DNA from: Zasmidium citrigriseum
Lineage: Eukaryota > Ascomycota > Dothideomycetes > Mycosphaerellales > Mycosphaerellaceae
Length of the DNA stretch: 64,000 nucleotides
NCBI GenBank assembly: GCA_002786025.1
Contig: NHNW01000007.1
Coordinates: 806,001 to 870,000 of the forward strand
Direction of reading: 5' to 3'
Position numbers and translations under genes: made by a program. Shown here piece after piece: positions 1 to 11,890 of the stretch. Below the pieces are notes generated by a model, which searched no databases, had not been told where the DNA came from, and worked only from the letters and a program-made list of their open reading frames with translations. Every line of letters begins with the position of its first letter. Position 1 is the stretch's first letter.

Positions 1-172
1 CAGGGATATGCAACCACACGATGCTTCTTCTTACACATGTTTGATGAAAAGATGAGTTCACGGGCAGTGACATGAGCAACATACTTCAATAGGTATCTGA
101 CAAGGAAAACACATATCCACTTTCCGCTCTCAATCAAGATCATTCCACCCTCACTCCGACATCACCAGATCT

Positions 173-1916
173 TCAAGCCTTCGCAGCACCGCTCTTCGTC
201 TCCAACCATTCCTCCACCAACCCATCATAATCCGGCGGCCCATAAGGCTCCGTAACGTCCGCCCACCCCTTCTTCCGATTGACGTTCAATCCCAAATCGG
301 TCAAAATCAAATCGAAATACGGTACAGCATCGAAAACGAAATCTGGGAGACTAGCGCCATAGCCTGTAGGATATCGCCACTTGCCCCATTGTGTATGCAG
401 CATGACCTCCTTGGTGACTTCGGCGTCGTTCTGCGCCAGACGCGAGAGTCGGCCATCAAGGTAGGCAGAGATCCAGAGACCCTGGACGTAGGCACAGATC
501 GAAGTCGAGACGGAGGAAACCATGCCGGCAAAGGCGATGTTTCGGTCGTTGACGCGGGTGGGAGGGACCATGAAGCGGTAGAGGCGGAAGGGGTCAGCTT
601 TGGGTTTGAAGTTGAGAGGGGGCTGGTTCTTGAGCTTGGGGTAGAGTTTGAGGATCTGGTCGTCGTATTGCGTGACGAGTTTGGACTGTTCGGTGGGCGT
701 GTGATCGAGGCCGATGCCAGCTGTGCCGAAGTTGAGGAAGCGGATGGACGGTTCCTTTTTCCAGCCTGTTGAGCAGACAAGCACATCGGCTTCGAGGTCG
801 GTTCCGTCGGTCAGGTGTACCGTGTGTGAGGAGAGACGTTCGACGTCGGCATTGTGTACACGGACAGCACCGCGCTTGACCATGTCGAAGAAGTTGCCGT
901 CGTAGTTGTGGATTGAGAGGCCGGATCCGATCCAGAAGGCAGGGTTCCAGGGCTTGAGCTTTGCCAGTTCGGCGTTGGTATCGTATCCGTTGGCAGTGAC
1001 AACTTCTCCAGCTAGGCCGCCCCAGAACTGGTCAACAATGAAGCGTCCGACTGTGGTACCGTGCAAGAAATTCCGCATCTTGTTCCCGAGCCAGGAATCG
1101 TATCCGCCCCAAGGACACGGAGAAAACCAGGTCATCCAACGAACGTGTAGCAGCTTCTCTAGCCTCTTGCCTCCCATGACATATGGATATGAGATCCAAA
1201 CTGGGCCGTTACCAGTCGGTCGAATGACCATATCAACTTCAACGCCTTCGTTGGCATATGCAAAAGCCACGTCCATGGCCGATTTGCCACCGCCAACGAC
1301 GACCGCCTTCTTCGCACTTTTGACGGTGTCACCCCTTCGACAGAAGTCCTTGGCGTGGAAGTAGTCGGCACCGAATGTTTCGGCGCCTGGATATTGAGGG
1401 CAGTTGGCCTGGCTGGTAAGTCCGGTGGCGACAATGACTTTCTTGGTATGAAGAGTCTTCTCCTTCTCGCCATTGGTGACGGTCTTCAAGGTCCAGCCGC
1501 CATCCGAAGCTGGCTCAAGGGATTCTACTTTGGTGTTGAATCGAGTCCTTGAGTAAACACCGAACTTCTTAGAGAAGTCCGTGAGATACTTGTGAAGCAC
1601 ACGACCTGGAATGTGATCGTCGTGCGTGATGCCGTACGCGGTTGGGTCCATTGGAAAGTCGGGATACTCATAGCTTCCATGGAGATTGTTGGACTTCAGG
1701 CCAGGATAAAGTCGGTCCTGAGACCAGGTGCCACCGCAACTGCTCTCAGCTTCAAGGACTAGAGTCTGTTCAGAGGGATGGAGCTCGATGTAAGTCTTCG
1801 CTGCTGCGAGTCCGAACCAGCCTATTGTGAAAGAGTGTCAGCAAATGTGCTCATTGTCCTTGAAGAAACAAGGTCCTACCGGCCCCAATAACAATCATAT
1901 CATGTTGTTCAGCCAT
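173..1916 (-). CDS. Flavin-containing monooxygenase-like FAD/NAD(P)H oxidoreductase
   Basis: Two exons, 1916-1880 and 1821-173, give 561 residues. The 58-bp intron (1822-1879) interrupts the codon after the first glycines of the FAD motif. The N-terminus carries a Rossmann FAD motif (GAGWFG) about 10 residues from the start. A degenerate FMO fingerprint (FGADYFHAKDF) follows near residue 170, then a second nucleotide motif (VVGGGKSAMD), the usual two-dinucleotide-domain order of class B flavin monooxygenases. Such enzymes oxygenate soft nucleophiles or carbonyls using NADPH and O2; the substrate cannot be read from the sequence. It is transcribed away from the short-chain dehydrogenase at 2722, so the two could share a promoter, but 0.8 kb separates them. 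The ATG at 1916 is needed to include the FAD motif; the ATG at 1651 would remove it. No signal peptide is visible. Confidence 0.92.
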
Positions 1917-2721
1917 GGTGACAAAGCTTCAATACCCAACAGACAGCGCTTCAATTCTGTTCCAAAATCAAAAGACTGCCGCGAGTCCAGGTCCGCCGTC
2001 GTCGTCAACTCCTTATGAGTGGTATGGCACACATCCGGATGAAGCCCCAAGCCGTTCCACCTTTGCAAACAACCGATGATTGTCCACCGCAACTGATAAG
2101 AGGAAGCCCAATCTCCTGCGCGCCTGGCTTGTCGTGAGGAGTAGCCACGCACACCCACTCAGCCGCGTGAAGACTATCTCGCTCGACCCTGCCGCGGATA
2201 ACCTGGTTCTGGCCAATGCCTCCGCCAAAATGGGTGCGCGGTCCGAGCTGACCCCACAGAACCGTCTCTCTTCACTTCGCGCTTCTCCGCATAAGTACCA
2301 ACTCAATTCGCACTCCATCCAACCCGAGAGCCTGGTCTGACGAGCCAGTGAACTTTGATAAGCGATCAGTACCTGCGTCGCCAAGAGGTGCTCCTGACGA
2401 CCACGACAATAGGGGTACGGACCGAGGCCTGTCCTTTTCGACGACATGTCGTGTGCTGGCTGCTTTGTGAAACAGCAAGATACGAGGGAAGTGCGAAGGA
2501 GCCTTATCTACGACGACGAATTGAGAAAGTTCCGACCGAAGACAGCAGGGTTCTTGTCCGAACTTGAGGAAGCAACGACCAGTCCGGATTACGGCCGAAA
2601 TCGCAGACGATTCGATTCCGCTCGAGAGAGCTTGCCAGTGGTGGCGAAAGGGGATTGAGGAATATATTGAAGCGCAGGAGCATCCGACTCGGAAGGCAGG
2701 AACGACCCTCCCACAGCAAAC
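1917..2721. other. Divergent intergenic region between monooxygenase and dehydrogenase
   Basis: About 0.8 kb between two divergently transcribed redox genes. Overlapping short open frames on both strands show no recognisable domain or consistent coding character. I read it as promoter and leader DNA for both genes. No clear regulatory motif was identified. Confidence 0.6.
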
Positions 2722-3595
2722 ATGGCGTCCAAAGGAATCTCAGAAAAGTTCAGCCTCAAGGGCAAGAGCTACATAGTTACTGGTGGTGCGATGGGAATCG
2801 GCTTCCACATCACCAAAGATATCGCCGAAATGGGTGGCAATGTTGCAGTACTGGATCTCCGAGATACGCCTCTAGAAGACGTCTACGGTCTCGCCAAGAA
2901 GTTCAATGTCAAAGCCGAATACTTCCAAGCGGACGTGAGCAACGAGGAGAGTTTGAAGGCTGCATTCGACAAAGCCGTGCAGTCATTAGGGAAGCTGGAT
3001 GGAATTGTCACGGCTGCTGGTATTGCAATTGACAAGCCGTTCGTGGATCAGAAATGGGAAGAGGTGAACAAAGTCATCCAGGTCAATGTATGTCTCCCTC
3101 CAAGGCATCTTCATCGAGAAGACCACATTTCTAACATTTCTCTAGTCCATGGGCTCCTTCTTCGCCGCCCAACTCGCCGTCGCCCAAATGCAAAAGCAAA
3201 AGACTCCCGGTAGTGTCGTCTTCATCGCCTCCATAACAGCCCACGTAAACCTCCCAGGGTACCGAATGGCCGGCTACAACGTCTCCAAAGGCGGCGTCAA
3301 AATGCTCTCCAAAGTTCTCTCCTCGGAACTCGCGCCCAGTGGCATCCGAGTCAACTCTATCTCACCCGCCTTCATCGACACGAACCAGACGAGAGGTGCC
3401 AAGGAGCACACGACGAAGGCTGCGGGCGAATTGATGAACTCTGCGCCCCCGATGGGGAGGATTGGGCAGCCGGATGAGGTTTCGCCTGCGGCGGTTTTCT
3501 TGCTTTCTGATGCGGCGGCTTATGTTACTGGGGCGGATATTTTGGTTAGTGGTGGGATCCATACGGGACGGGGAGGGGATTATGATATGGTGTAG
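2722..3595 (+). CDS. Short-chain dehydrogenase/reductase (classical SDR)
   Basis: Exons 2722-3087 and 3146-3595 (58-bp intron, GTATGT...TCTAG) encode 271 residues, the normal length for a classical SDR. The cofactor loop TGGAMGIG lies near residue 20. An acidic residue ends beta-2 (VLDLRD), which favours NAD(H). The NNAG-equivalent is TAAGIA. The catalytic serine is in the FIASITA stretch and the YxxxK pair is YNVSKGG. The C-terminus (ADILVSGG) is the usual SDR ending. The best general resemblance is to fungal polyol or sugar-alcohol dehydrogenases, but the substrate is not established. The enzyme is probably cytosolic, with no targeting signal. It is divergent from the monooxygenase and convergent with a small unknown gene at 3841-4365. 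Confidence 0.93.
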
Positions 3596-3840
3596 GGAGG
3601 ATCACATAAGATGTGAGTGTATCTATGGAGTGATGTCGAGAGATGATAGATATCAGCAGATTTGCCCCTGGCGTTCAACCCGTCTACTCGCCATTCCAGA
3701 AACTCCAGACGCCTCGCCCGATCTTACCTACAATCATGTTTGCATCGTACAACCGGCATCGTCATCATGCCATCTGCCCATGACCTCAGTATCCATCATT
3801 CAAACGATCCGAGCTCCTTTTCAGCTCTTTGAAACAGACC

Positions 3841-4365
3841 TCACCAGGCTCCCCTGGAAACCTGAACCGCCACACCATCCACCCTTCCACTCGTCGACCT
3901 CCTTGCCGGAGTCTTTGGCTCACAAAGCTCCCTCTGCTTGCTCGCCTTTCCCTCGGTGCCCTCATCATCCTCTACCAGAACCGTCGTCTGGGAGAGCATC
4001 GATCGTCTCCGTTTATGCCTCGTCATCTCCGCTATCAACACATGAGTCAATCAACTTTCCCTTTAATGTCTCGCTAGCACAGTTGACTCACAAGAATGCG
4101 GCTCCGAATCCCAAAGTGCAGCAATCGCTTCATTCGCATATTCCTCCTCATGCTTCACCCTCTCCACGGGCGAAACACATTCGTGTTGGGGTGTATGACG
4201 AGGCCGTCGGAGGCCTTCTGCTTCGAGCTGAACGGCTGTCGGACTCATGGCATCGTACCAGAGAGGCCCGTCGAAATTGTCGATGCCGTCTTCGTAGCTG
4301 GTGATGGCGCTCATGTCCAGATGAAGGGGCTTGGCGTTCGGTATGTCGATTGGTTTGGTAGGCAT
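3841..4365 (-). CDS. Hypothetical protein, two exons
   Basis: An ATG at 4365 opens exon 1 (4365-4092). A 60-bp intron with donor GTGAGT and acceptor GATAG joins it in frame to exon 2 (4031-3841), giving 154 residues. The N-terminal part is acidic and rich in Asp, Glu and Pro. The second exon is basic (RHKRRRS) and then acidic, without transmembrane or signal features. I recognise no family. Support comes from the consistent splice phase and from the coding-like composition on this strand only. The 3' end may extend through another small intron, because a GTGAGG donor overlaps the stop codon. Confidence 0.45.
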
Positions 4366-5422
4366 TGATGTTGTCTGCTTGGTTTCTTGTAAATGCGTTC
4401 TTTCTCACTCACTCACCTTCGTGGCATTATAGACCCACTCGCCCATCGTTACACCAGGCTACGCTTGGCGCGCTTTCCGCCGAAGACCGGGGCGTTCACA
4501 AGCCCGCTGGCGTGATCTCACGCTTCATGCCTCCCCACATCCGGCTGTCACGCATCTGGACCTAAACATTGATCAGAACACTGGGGCAGATGATCAAGTC
4601 TACCGAGAACTGACTTCGATCGTCCAGTTCGTCATTCATCATGCCTTGGCTGCTGGACTTCGTACTTTCCTAACTTGGTTAGCGCCATTTCGAACATTCA
4701 CTTGATTTCGTTCCAACGGGCCATGCATGTTCAGAAGGCACCCATGGTAAGAACATCAATCCGAGCCCTGTATCCGCAAATAATGTGTGCAGTCCTTCAT
4801 AGCCCGGTGATGCTCGCGTTTTCGACGTCAGCCTCTTCCAAGACTTTACAGCCACTTCAGCCCCAGCAAGCAAACGAGGCCAAGATCGATGCTTGGTCGA
4901 CACGTTCTCTGTAAACCCTGTTCGATGATGGACGAATATCGCGGTGAGATTGTCGACGGCTCATTTGAACACGAGCGGTATTGTAGAACCCATGAGAAAG
5001 GCTAAGGATACCCTTCTCAGCACTCTCGATCAGAAAGCGGACACGCATCGTAGAGCATGAATCTGCTCGTAGTTTTTCTGCGAGAGTCATTAGCCTCGAC
5101 CACACAATCTGTCTTTCAGCAACGGTATTAGCCCTCTTCACCGTCTGCTCAGCTCTGTGCGACAGTAAGTCGTATTCAAGCCCCGTGATGCCTCCTACCA
5201 ACAACGGCCAGCTGAGCCATGATGGCGCAGATGCAAGCGATGACGAACGATTTCGATGTGAAATGAGTGATAAAAGCCTCCTTGAAGGGTATATTAGGAA
5301 TCATCTCCGCAACTTCTCAACACAAACTCACCTTCAACACAAGCAAGCTCAGCAACTCCCTGCCTCAATACCTCCACAGAACCAAACCCAACCCCAATTC
5401 GAAGACCGACCTGATCTCCAAA
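4366..5422. other. Intergenic region with a possible gene relic
   Basis: Most of this kilobase shows nothing recognisable. The exception is the minus-strand frame at 4857-5245, listed separately. The last 150 bases are CA- and CT-rich and are probably the leader of the secreted-protein gene at 5423. Confidence 0.4.
4857..5245 (-). pseudogene. Possible relic of the C-terminal part of a fungal regulator
   Basis: A minus-strand open frame with no credible ATG reads like the end of a fungal-specific transcription-factor domain. It has a Trp-Pro-Leu stretch (LSWPLLVGG) followed by amphipathic helices (ANTVAERQIVWSRLMTLAEKL). There is no zinc cluster and no room for the rest of the gene before the promoter of the gene at 5423. 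It is either a decayed remnant or a chance open frame. The assignment rests on general sequence character only. Confidence 0.22.
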
Positions 5423-5785
5423 ATGCAACTCTCCACAGTTCTCACTCTGACGACCACCGCCCTCCTCGCCACCGCCCAGCCAACATTCACAACCCGCTCA
5501 ATCGCTCCCGACACCCAATCTTGCACGGCCGTTCAAAAAGGCTGCTGCATAGCCTCCTACGGCATCCACATCGGAATCCCGTTCAACAACGGCGGCGGCT
5601 GCAACAACGTCTACGACACAATCGAGAGCGAGAGTTTCCTGATCAGTAACTGGCAATGCCAGGACGATGGCGAGGGGATGACGCAGTTGTATTTCAATTT
5701 TCCGACGGGCATGGGTGGGAAGACTAATAGTGCGTTGGGGAGGATGTATCCGACTGTGGATGGGTGGAATTGTCCGGATTATTAG
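5423..5785 (+). CDS. Small secreted cysteine-containing protein (effector-like)
   Basis: An intronless 120-residue protein. The open frame extends further upstream, but the ATG at 5423 begins an obvious signal peptide (Met-Gln-Leu, then a Leu/Thr/Ala core ending near ALLATAQ). The mature part of about 100 residues has six cysteines, in the blocks SC, GCC, GGC, WQC and NC, and is rich in Gly, Asn and aromatic residues (GGGCNN, MTQLYFNF). This is consistent with a compact disulphide-bonded extracellular fold. It resembles the many lineage-restricted small secreted proteins of plant-associated and saprobic Dothideomycetes. I cannot name the family or target. Function as an effector is inference only. 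Confidence 0.75.
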   Translation: MQLSTVLTLTTTALLATAQPTFTTRSIAPDTQSCTAVQKGCCIASYGIHIGIPFNNGGGCNNVYDTIESESFLISNWQCQDDGEGMTQLYFNFPTGMGGKTNSALGRMYPTVDGWNCPDY

Positions 5786-8700
5786 ATCGTTGAGTTGGAG
5801 ATGATGTTGGGGATTGCGATGGGGACGGAGTTGGAATAGAGGTTGTTCCTGGGGTTCTGCGAACTGTAAATTACAGTCTTTTCGACATCCATTAATTGAA
5901 GGACGGTCTTTGATCTCTCACATCTCTTTCTTTGATCGATCAAGTGACCCTACGCGGCAAGCTTGAGAACTACGCCTCACCTACCGAGAAGTCCCACGCC
6001 GCTGACATCGCCGTATGCAGCCAGGTAGATCTTAAAGCCCATCTGAAACACTGATACACCTACACCTTCTTATCAGTAGATCTTCGACCCGGCGATATGC
6101 AAGCCCAAGTTAATGACTCGTGTACACTGCAGTCTTATCGGAAGCCTTCGCCAAGCCTGAGGGACCAGAACGATCCTGCAGTGACGATCTTTGACCTCGG
6201 AACAAGTAGGTGTTCTATGAAAGAATAAGGATGCCAGAGGCGTGTTGAATTCCGCTTCCGCAGTCGGCCGAGTACAGTTTTCGTTGACTGACGACAGCGA
6301 TGGTTCGAGATTTCTCAACTCGCCGGCGTGCGAGTGACTGCGTGCAATCGGCTTGCCAATCGATGGTCCATGGAGGTGACTTGATAGCCAGAGGTTGTGT
6401 TTCTCTTCTCCCAACACATGGCTGTAGCTTGAGTACTACATCGATAGACTGATGAGCCGCCGCAAGGTCTGGTGCGTATCGCCAGTGTCCAAGCCCCCAG
6501 GATTAATTGATGCTAAATCCATGCAGTCTCCAGTGTGGCAGGCGCCATACGGAACAATGGTGGACCAAAATTGTCCGAAGTGGAGTCTTCCCAAGCCGCC
6601 GTAACATCTTCAAAGACCCAGCAATTCGTCCATCGACTCAGTACGCTGTGGAGGCCAGACCAGCGGCCAGGGCGCCTGCAATGAAGTCGCCGTTGAGAAT
6701 AGACACCGAAAATGGCTACTAATAGACCGTTGACCTCTCATCAGGTGATACAAGACCCTCACGAATAGATGGTCATGGCAGTCGTACCGGCGGCTGTTTC
6801 AGGTTCGCCAAGCCGTATGCGTGGGCGGCTACTCACGCAGCAGAGAAAAAGTCTCTCGTCCATATCTGCGACAGTGCATCGGTTTTAGTAACTAGTTCTC
6901 CACAGCGGGCGTTTCGCTTGGGCCTTTTCGTGGTCTTGGTGGTGCGTCTGGAGCGGGTGTTGCTTTTTGACGTCAAAGGGTAGAGATGCATGCAGCCGTG
7001 ACTCGAGAAGCTCGGCGCTGTGATGCAGAATGAGACAGAGCGAAAGTTTACCCACGTGATGATGGATATGCCCAAAGGGCATGGATGTAACTATCGAGGG
7101 AGTGATCTGCTGTCAGCAAAGCCATCGATGGTGATCAGGCGAAAGTGTAACATGGTCTGGAGCTCGAGATGCTCTGGAAGCGCCTCCCAAAGGCTCAGCG
7201 GGGCCACTGGTGTCACAAGCCAGGAGTAAGGCACTGCTTTCTCTCGTCTCCCTATCTCACATTGGCAATCTTCGAGTGGACAAGCACAAGCCTGCAGTTG
7301 AACAGGAGTCGGCATGCTGCGTGGCCCCAAATCTCTGTAGCTCGATGGGAGCGGACGAATGATCAGAGGTGAGCATACGGCGAACCATGGGACCAAGCGC
7401 AAGGATGCGGGTGGTGCAGTCGGGAGGTGCTTTCCGGCCTATAAGGTTGATCGTATGGGATGTCTCGAGGGCACGTTGGGAGCATGCGACGGAGTGTCTC
7501 ATCTCAGGAGAAGAGAGTCAGAGGTGCATGGTCGGGTGTGATTGGGCGCAGGCGATGTTCGAGAAGGAAACTCTGAACGTCCTCCGCAAACTCAGTCCTT
7601 CGCACAACGCCGCCGTTAGCAGTGGCTGAAGGCCCGCACCGCCACGATGGTCGCTTGCTCCGTGGGCCCTCCAGCTCTTCATTTGCTACACGCTTGACGA
7701 TCTCCTTTCACACCATCCCACACGCCCTGGCAATCACCGCGACACAGCGGGCATCGACGTGCATCGCCAGACGGCATACGTACAGCGCAGACAGGTGGAG
7801 CCCGGAATGGTGCGCTGGGTGATGGCTGGCGGCAGCACACGCATGCATTCATGCCGACAGTCGTGTTTGCCACCGACTTGTCCAATTTTCGAGCATCGCA
7901 CAGGCAGGACAGTGGCATGCCCAGCCGCGCGCTGTGGGGATTGCACTCGCAATTGCAATGAGAAGCAGCCCCACCGGCGGTCGTCATTCATTTCGCTGGC
8001 AGCCAGGTGGTGAAAGCGATGCTGCAGTGCACTCCAGCTGACGCCGACGGCTCAATTTGATACGCGAGATTTCAGAACAGGCGCCACACGCAGATATACG
8101 ACCAGCGCGGGTTGGGCCCTGGGCAGCTCGCTGGAGCTTTGGGGGGCCAGCGCTATCGAGTCATCTGCGGTGCATTGCAGCAGCCCCGGATTGGGGGAGG
8201 ATTTGGGTGTGACAGAGCCCAGTTCGTCCAGCGTGGCGATCTCGGGCGTGCTCCTGGCGTGGATGCGTTCTTTGTGCAGAGCGACCTTGCAGGCGAGGCA
8301 CGACCGGACGACACGTCTTGACGAGCGTGTCGCGACGGGGCCGTCGACCGTCTATCTCCAACACCACCAACAGGATACTGCACGACGACTGGCGTGGGTT
8401 GTCTGCTGGCGTGGACGGTGAGCTGCACGCAATTTCTGAAACACCGCTTGCCGCCTGTCTAGTGGGCGTTGGAGGCAGAGCTTAAAACGGCCGGCAGCAA
8501 GCGCGATGGGCAGCCGGCCAATGAAGGCGCGATCAGCGGGCTCCACCCTCCATACCCAAACGCACGCTTTCTCCTGCAGACGCCAGCTGCGCTCCTAGGG
8601 ACCAGTGGACCACACGACTGCTGGCCAGCGCCTTGCCTCCCACGCGCGGGCGTGTAGTAGGGGCATATTATAATGCCTCCCAGCCCAGCATGACGCTCTC

Positions 8701-9350
8701 CTGCTATCCCATCGCTCTTTCCACCCTCCTCCGCCCCTCTGCGCCTGCCTCCCCGGACTGCAGGAAACAGCCACCGCCTGCACGCAACCTCGCCCGCCAG
8801 GTACAGCCATCTCACTTGTGCTGCCACCACCCACACCAGCACCGCGCGCCCACTCTTTGTCCGCCGTCCCGTACTTCTGCGTGCACTTGTCCGCTGGCCG
8901 GAAAGTCTCCGAATTAATCTGTCAATCTTTGCAAGAAGCTTCGCTGTTCTGCCGCCAAAACCCAAAGGCTATACCCCGGCACACCACCGCAACCACACAC
9001 CGTCATTTCGCCCCCATATCCCGGCCTCTAGCAGCCTCTGTCTTCAAGTTTCATAATCCAAGGACCTTCCAGCATCTGCCAGGCGCAGTTCGGTCTTCCT
9101 AATTCTTGCTATTGTCGACCGTCCGTATTCACTCACGGCCTCTACCTGGACCTTGGTATTATTGTCGACTTGCCTATTGTGGTCGATTCACTCAACATCC
9201 TCACGAGGATTCAAGTTGCTATTGTCGGTCGATCAATAGTAAGAATATCTGCTGCCATTTAACTGGAATCTCTCTGGTCCGTTCCACTACATACCATCAA
9301 CCACCTCGCGACATCTTGGACCTCTCTATCGACCACTCGATATCGACGAC
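5786..9350. other. 3.5-kb gene-poor region upstream of the cyclin gene
   Basis: No open frame here has recognisable domains, splice-consistent extension or strand-biased coding character. The proximal 1.5 kb becomes pyrimidine-rich, with many CCACC and CTCC runs, as expected for a long fungal promoter and leader. Positions 9106-9234 hold short TATTGTCGAC-type repeats, listed separately. A noncoding transcript cannot be excluded. Confidence 0.55.
9106..9234 (+). repeat. Degenerate TATTGT-(G)GTCGA repeats in the cyclin leader
   Basis: Four related words occur within 130 bases: TATTGTCGACC, TATTGTCGACT, TATTGTGGTCGATT and TATTGTCGGTCGAT. Three are preceded by TTGC or TTGCC. The cluster ends about 115 bases before the cyclin ATG and so is probably in the 5' leader or core promoter. 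A function as a protein- or RNA-binding array is conjecture. Confidence 0.5.
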
Positions 9351-10499
9351 ATGGCCTACTCCCCTCCAACCCCCGCGCAGAATGCTGCCGCCCTGGATCA
9401 TTTCATCTACCTGCCCGTCTCGCAGGAGATGATCAACTACCTGGCCGTCAAGGCCGCTCAGGTTATCCGATGCGAAGGCCAAGTTGCCAGCTCACTCAAC
9501 AAGAGCCTTCCACCGACGCCACCAACAACTCCACCTCAGCACCAGTCCAACGCATACTTCGAGCCTCAACTACCCTCGCTGGAGCTATTCATTGCTACTC
9601 TGGTCGAGCGGTCACATGTGCAGGTGCCTACGTTGATGACGTCTCTGGTCTACCTTGGCAGGCTGCAGGCTCGTTTGCCTCCAGTCGCCAAGGGTATGAA
9701 GTGCACTGCTCATCGTATCTTTTTGGCCTCGCTCATTCTTGCGGCGAAGAACTTGAATGACTCTTCGCCCAAGAACAAGCACTGGGCGAGATATACCGCT
9801 GTCCGCGGTTTCGAGAACTTTGGCTTCAGCTTGACTGAGGTCAACCTCATGGAGAAGCAGCTCCTGAGCTTACTGGACTGGGAGCTTCGTGTGACCGAAG
9901 ATGACCTTTACTACCACCTCGATCCTTTCCTTGCTCCAATCCGCACATGGCAACTTCGCCAAGCGGAGAAGCAGAGATTACGGGAAGAGATGGCCGCCCT
10001 CCAGCAGCGAGAGATGGCCTTGGCTGCCGAGCAACAACGCCGCGCAGCAATGGAGGCTCCTCGGTACTACGATTCCCCTCGATCGATGAACCAGTACACC
10101 CATCAGCGACCCATGTGCTACGCTGCATCCAACTCGTCGTCGCGAGCCCCGTCAAGAACGCCTTCGCTCTCACCACCGACTCGAAGCCGATCTGCCGCCT
10201 CGCACTCATCGAATGAGTCCTACGCCTCATCGTCGTCGCCCGCCAGCCTGATCTCGTCCTACACCGAGCACATCTACGAAGAGCCTGCCGTCCACGTCCA
10301 GCGATACGACGGGCAGACTGTTCCTTCGATCGTGCACGTCCAACACAAAGCTCCAGCACCCATGCTCGCCCACGCTCTGCCCCTCGAGCAGACCGATCAG
10401 CAGCCGGCCAAGAAGCAAAAGACCAACATCTTCTCCCGCTTCCTGCCCACCACCCTCAGCCGGCCCCAACCACCACAGATAGCCGTCACCGGCTACTAA
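9351..10499 (+). CDS. Pcl-type cyclin (Pho85/CDK5-class partner)
   Basis: An intronless 382-residue protein. A cyclin box occupies roughly residues 65-190. It includes [18 protein letters not shown], the [17 protein letters not shown] core (with the conserved Lys of the cyclin box) and a [19 protein letters not shown] segment typical of Pcl1/2/9 and Aspergillus PclA cyclins. The C-terminal half is low complexity, with a Gln/Arg/Glu-rich helix near 205-235 and long Ser/Pro-rich stretches. These are likely phosphorylation or degradation regions, consistent with an unstable G1/S or development-linked cyclin. The expected partner is a Pho85-like CDK. The start follows a long pyrimidine-rich leader and no upstream in-frame ATG competes. 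Confidence 0.92.
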   Translation: MAYSPPTPAQNAAALDHFIYLPVSQEMINYLAVKAAQVIRCEGQVASSLNKSLPPTPPTTPPQHQSNAYFEPQLPSLELFIATLVERSHVQVPTLMTSLVYLGRLQARLPPVAKGMKCTAHRIFLASLILAAKNLNDSSPKNKHWARYTAVRGFENFGFSLTEVNLMEKQLLSLLDWELRVTEDDLYYHLDPFLAPIRTWQLRQAEKQRLREEMAALQQREMALAAEQQRRAAMEAPRYYDSPRSMNQYTHQRPMCYAASNSSSRAPSRTPSLSPPTRSRSAASHSSNESYASSSSPASLISSYTEHIYEEPAVHVQRYDGQTVPSIVHVQHKAPAPMLAHALPLEQTDQQPAKKQKTNIFSRFLPTTLSRPQPPQIAVTGY

Positions 10500-11890
10500 A
10501 AAGTTCCTGCTTTCCATGGTTCGCTTCGATGCACAACACGAATAGATTACAACACCCACACCTAATACAGTCTTTACCGACAACACCAACGAAGGCACCC
10601 GCACAAGTCGACAGTCCTTCCATTTCGGGCATTTGGAACGGACGAGAGGCGCGGCGCGAAATGACGATGACCTTACGACGACGTTGAGGACGACCACTAC
10701 AATACTACTTTACTACTATTACTGTCTTTCTGCATGAACAAGGGAGGCACACCAAAAAGGAAGAGAGATACGAGCTCGGTTTTTGTGGACTGGATCCCTT
10801 ATCCGGTCCGTTTTCTTCTATGTTTCTGATTGTGTTTTTGATTGAGAGCCCAGCATTATACCACTTTGAGTGCATTTTGTGCGATGGGGTGGGGCGTTTT
10901 TTGATTGAGGAGACAGGCTTCCGAGTGCTGGAAGCTCACGCACTGCACTTTGAGTTGTGATGAAAGAGATTTGAGGATCGACAGAAGATGAGGCAAGGGC
11001 AGGCAGGGCATGAAAGAAGATTAGATCAGTACTTTGGGGTGAAATGAAGGACTTCATTGACTGATCACACATCTTCTCAATTTCCTCTCTGTGACTTGTC
11101 CACATCAATACTGTCGTGGTTGCGACTTTCACATGCCATCACCCAACCTCTTGGCAGCGTCATTCCTGAACCCTTTCGTGTTTCTTCCTCGAGAAGCTTC
11201 ACCAGGGTTGCTGCTTGTCCATGTCGCCAATCTAGGTTTCGGTATACCCTAAATTCAGCGACCACGATGCGATGACGGAAACCTTTTTCTTTCGAATCCG
11301 AAGAGCGAAGGCCGAAAGGTGTTGCTTTCTTTAGCACGTCCACATACCTACCTCGACATGGCAAGTACTTGTACCGGAAATTCGAATACAAAGTGGCTGT
11401 GAAATCCCCGCCAGAACCGTCGTATACCGGCCGCCGCCGAGATTTCCGATGTGTCTTGCGGCTGGACGGGGCTGGTCCTTGTCAAGGGTGGTTCACGTGT
11501 GGCGGGCCTGAGTTGAGCCTTTTGGGGAGCGTGGGGTGGACGTTCGATCGGTAGGTTTGCAGGTTGGGTTGGTCTGGGGAGGGGAGATCGAGAGATCTGC
11601 AAGTCTGGGAGGGAGTGGGTTTCGGTCTCGCCTTTTTCGAAAGATAGAGCTGGATGTTCAGAGTCACCAGACGTAAACGCCCGAGCTCTGAGCTTTTGTG
11701 CTTGAAACTTGTCAGTGCTATGCAGCTTATAGTGAATTCGAGCAAGTCTCGCAAGTCTCGCGAACCTCTGGCTTGCACATGCTCGCAAATAGAGACTAGT
11801 GCATTTGGGCCTCCATGATTCGTCCGGCGGAGCTCCGGCTTGTGAGTCTTGGCATTCAAGTGAATGGAAAAACCCCCCCAAAACACCGTA
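10500..11890. other. Intergenic region after the cyclin gene
   Basis: About 1.4 kb containing the cyclin 3' UTR and the flank of the minus-strand segment ending at 11891. Several open frames exist, but they are rich in Ser, Arg and Pro, overlap each other and contain no recognisable motif. I see no gene here. Confidence 0.5.

Noticed and set aside
3462..4304. 280-residue plus-strand open frame
   Set aside because: It starts inside the dehydrogenase exon in another frame, is rich in Ser, Pro and His without domain character, and overlaps a better two-exon model on the other strand.
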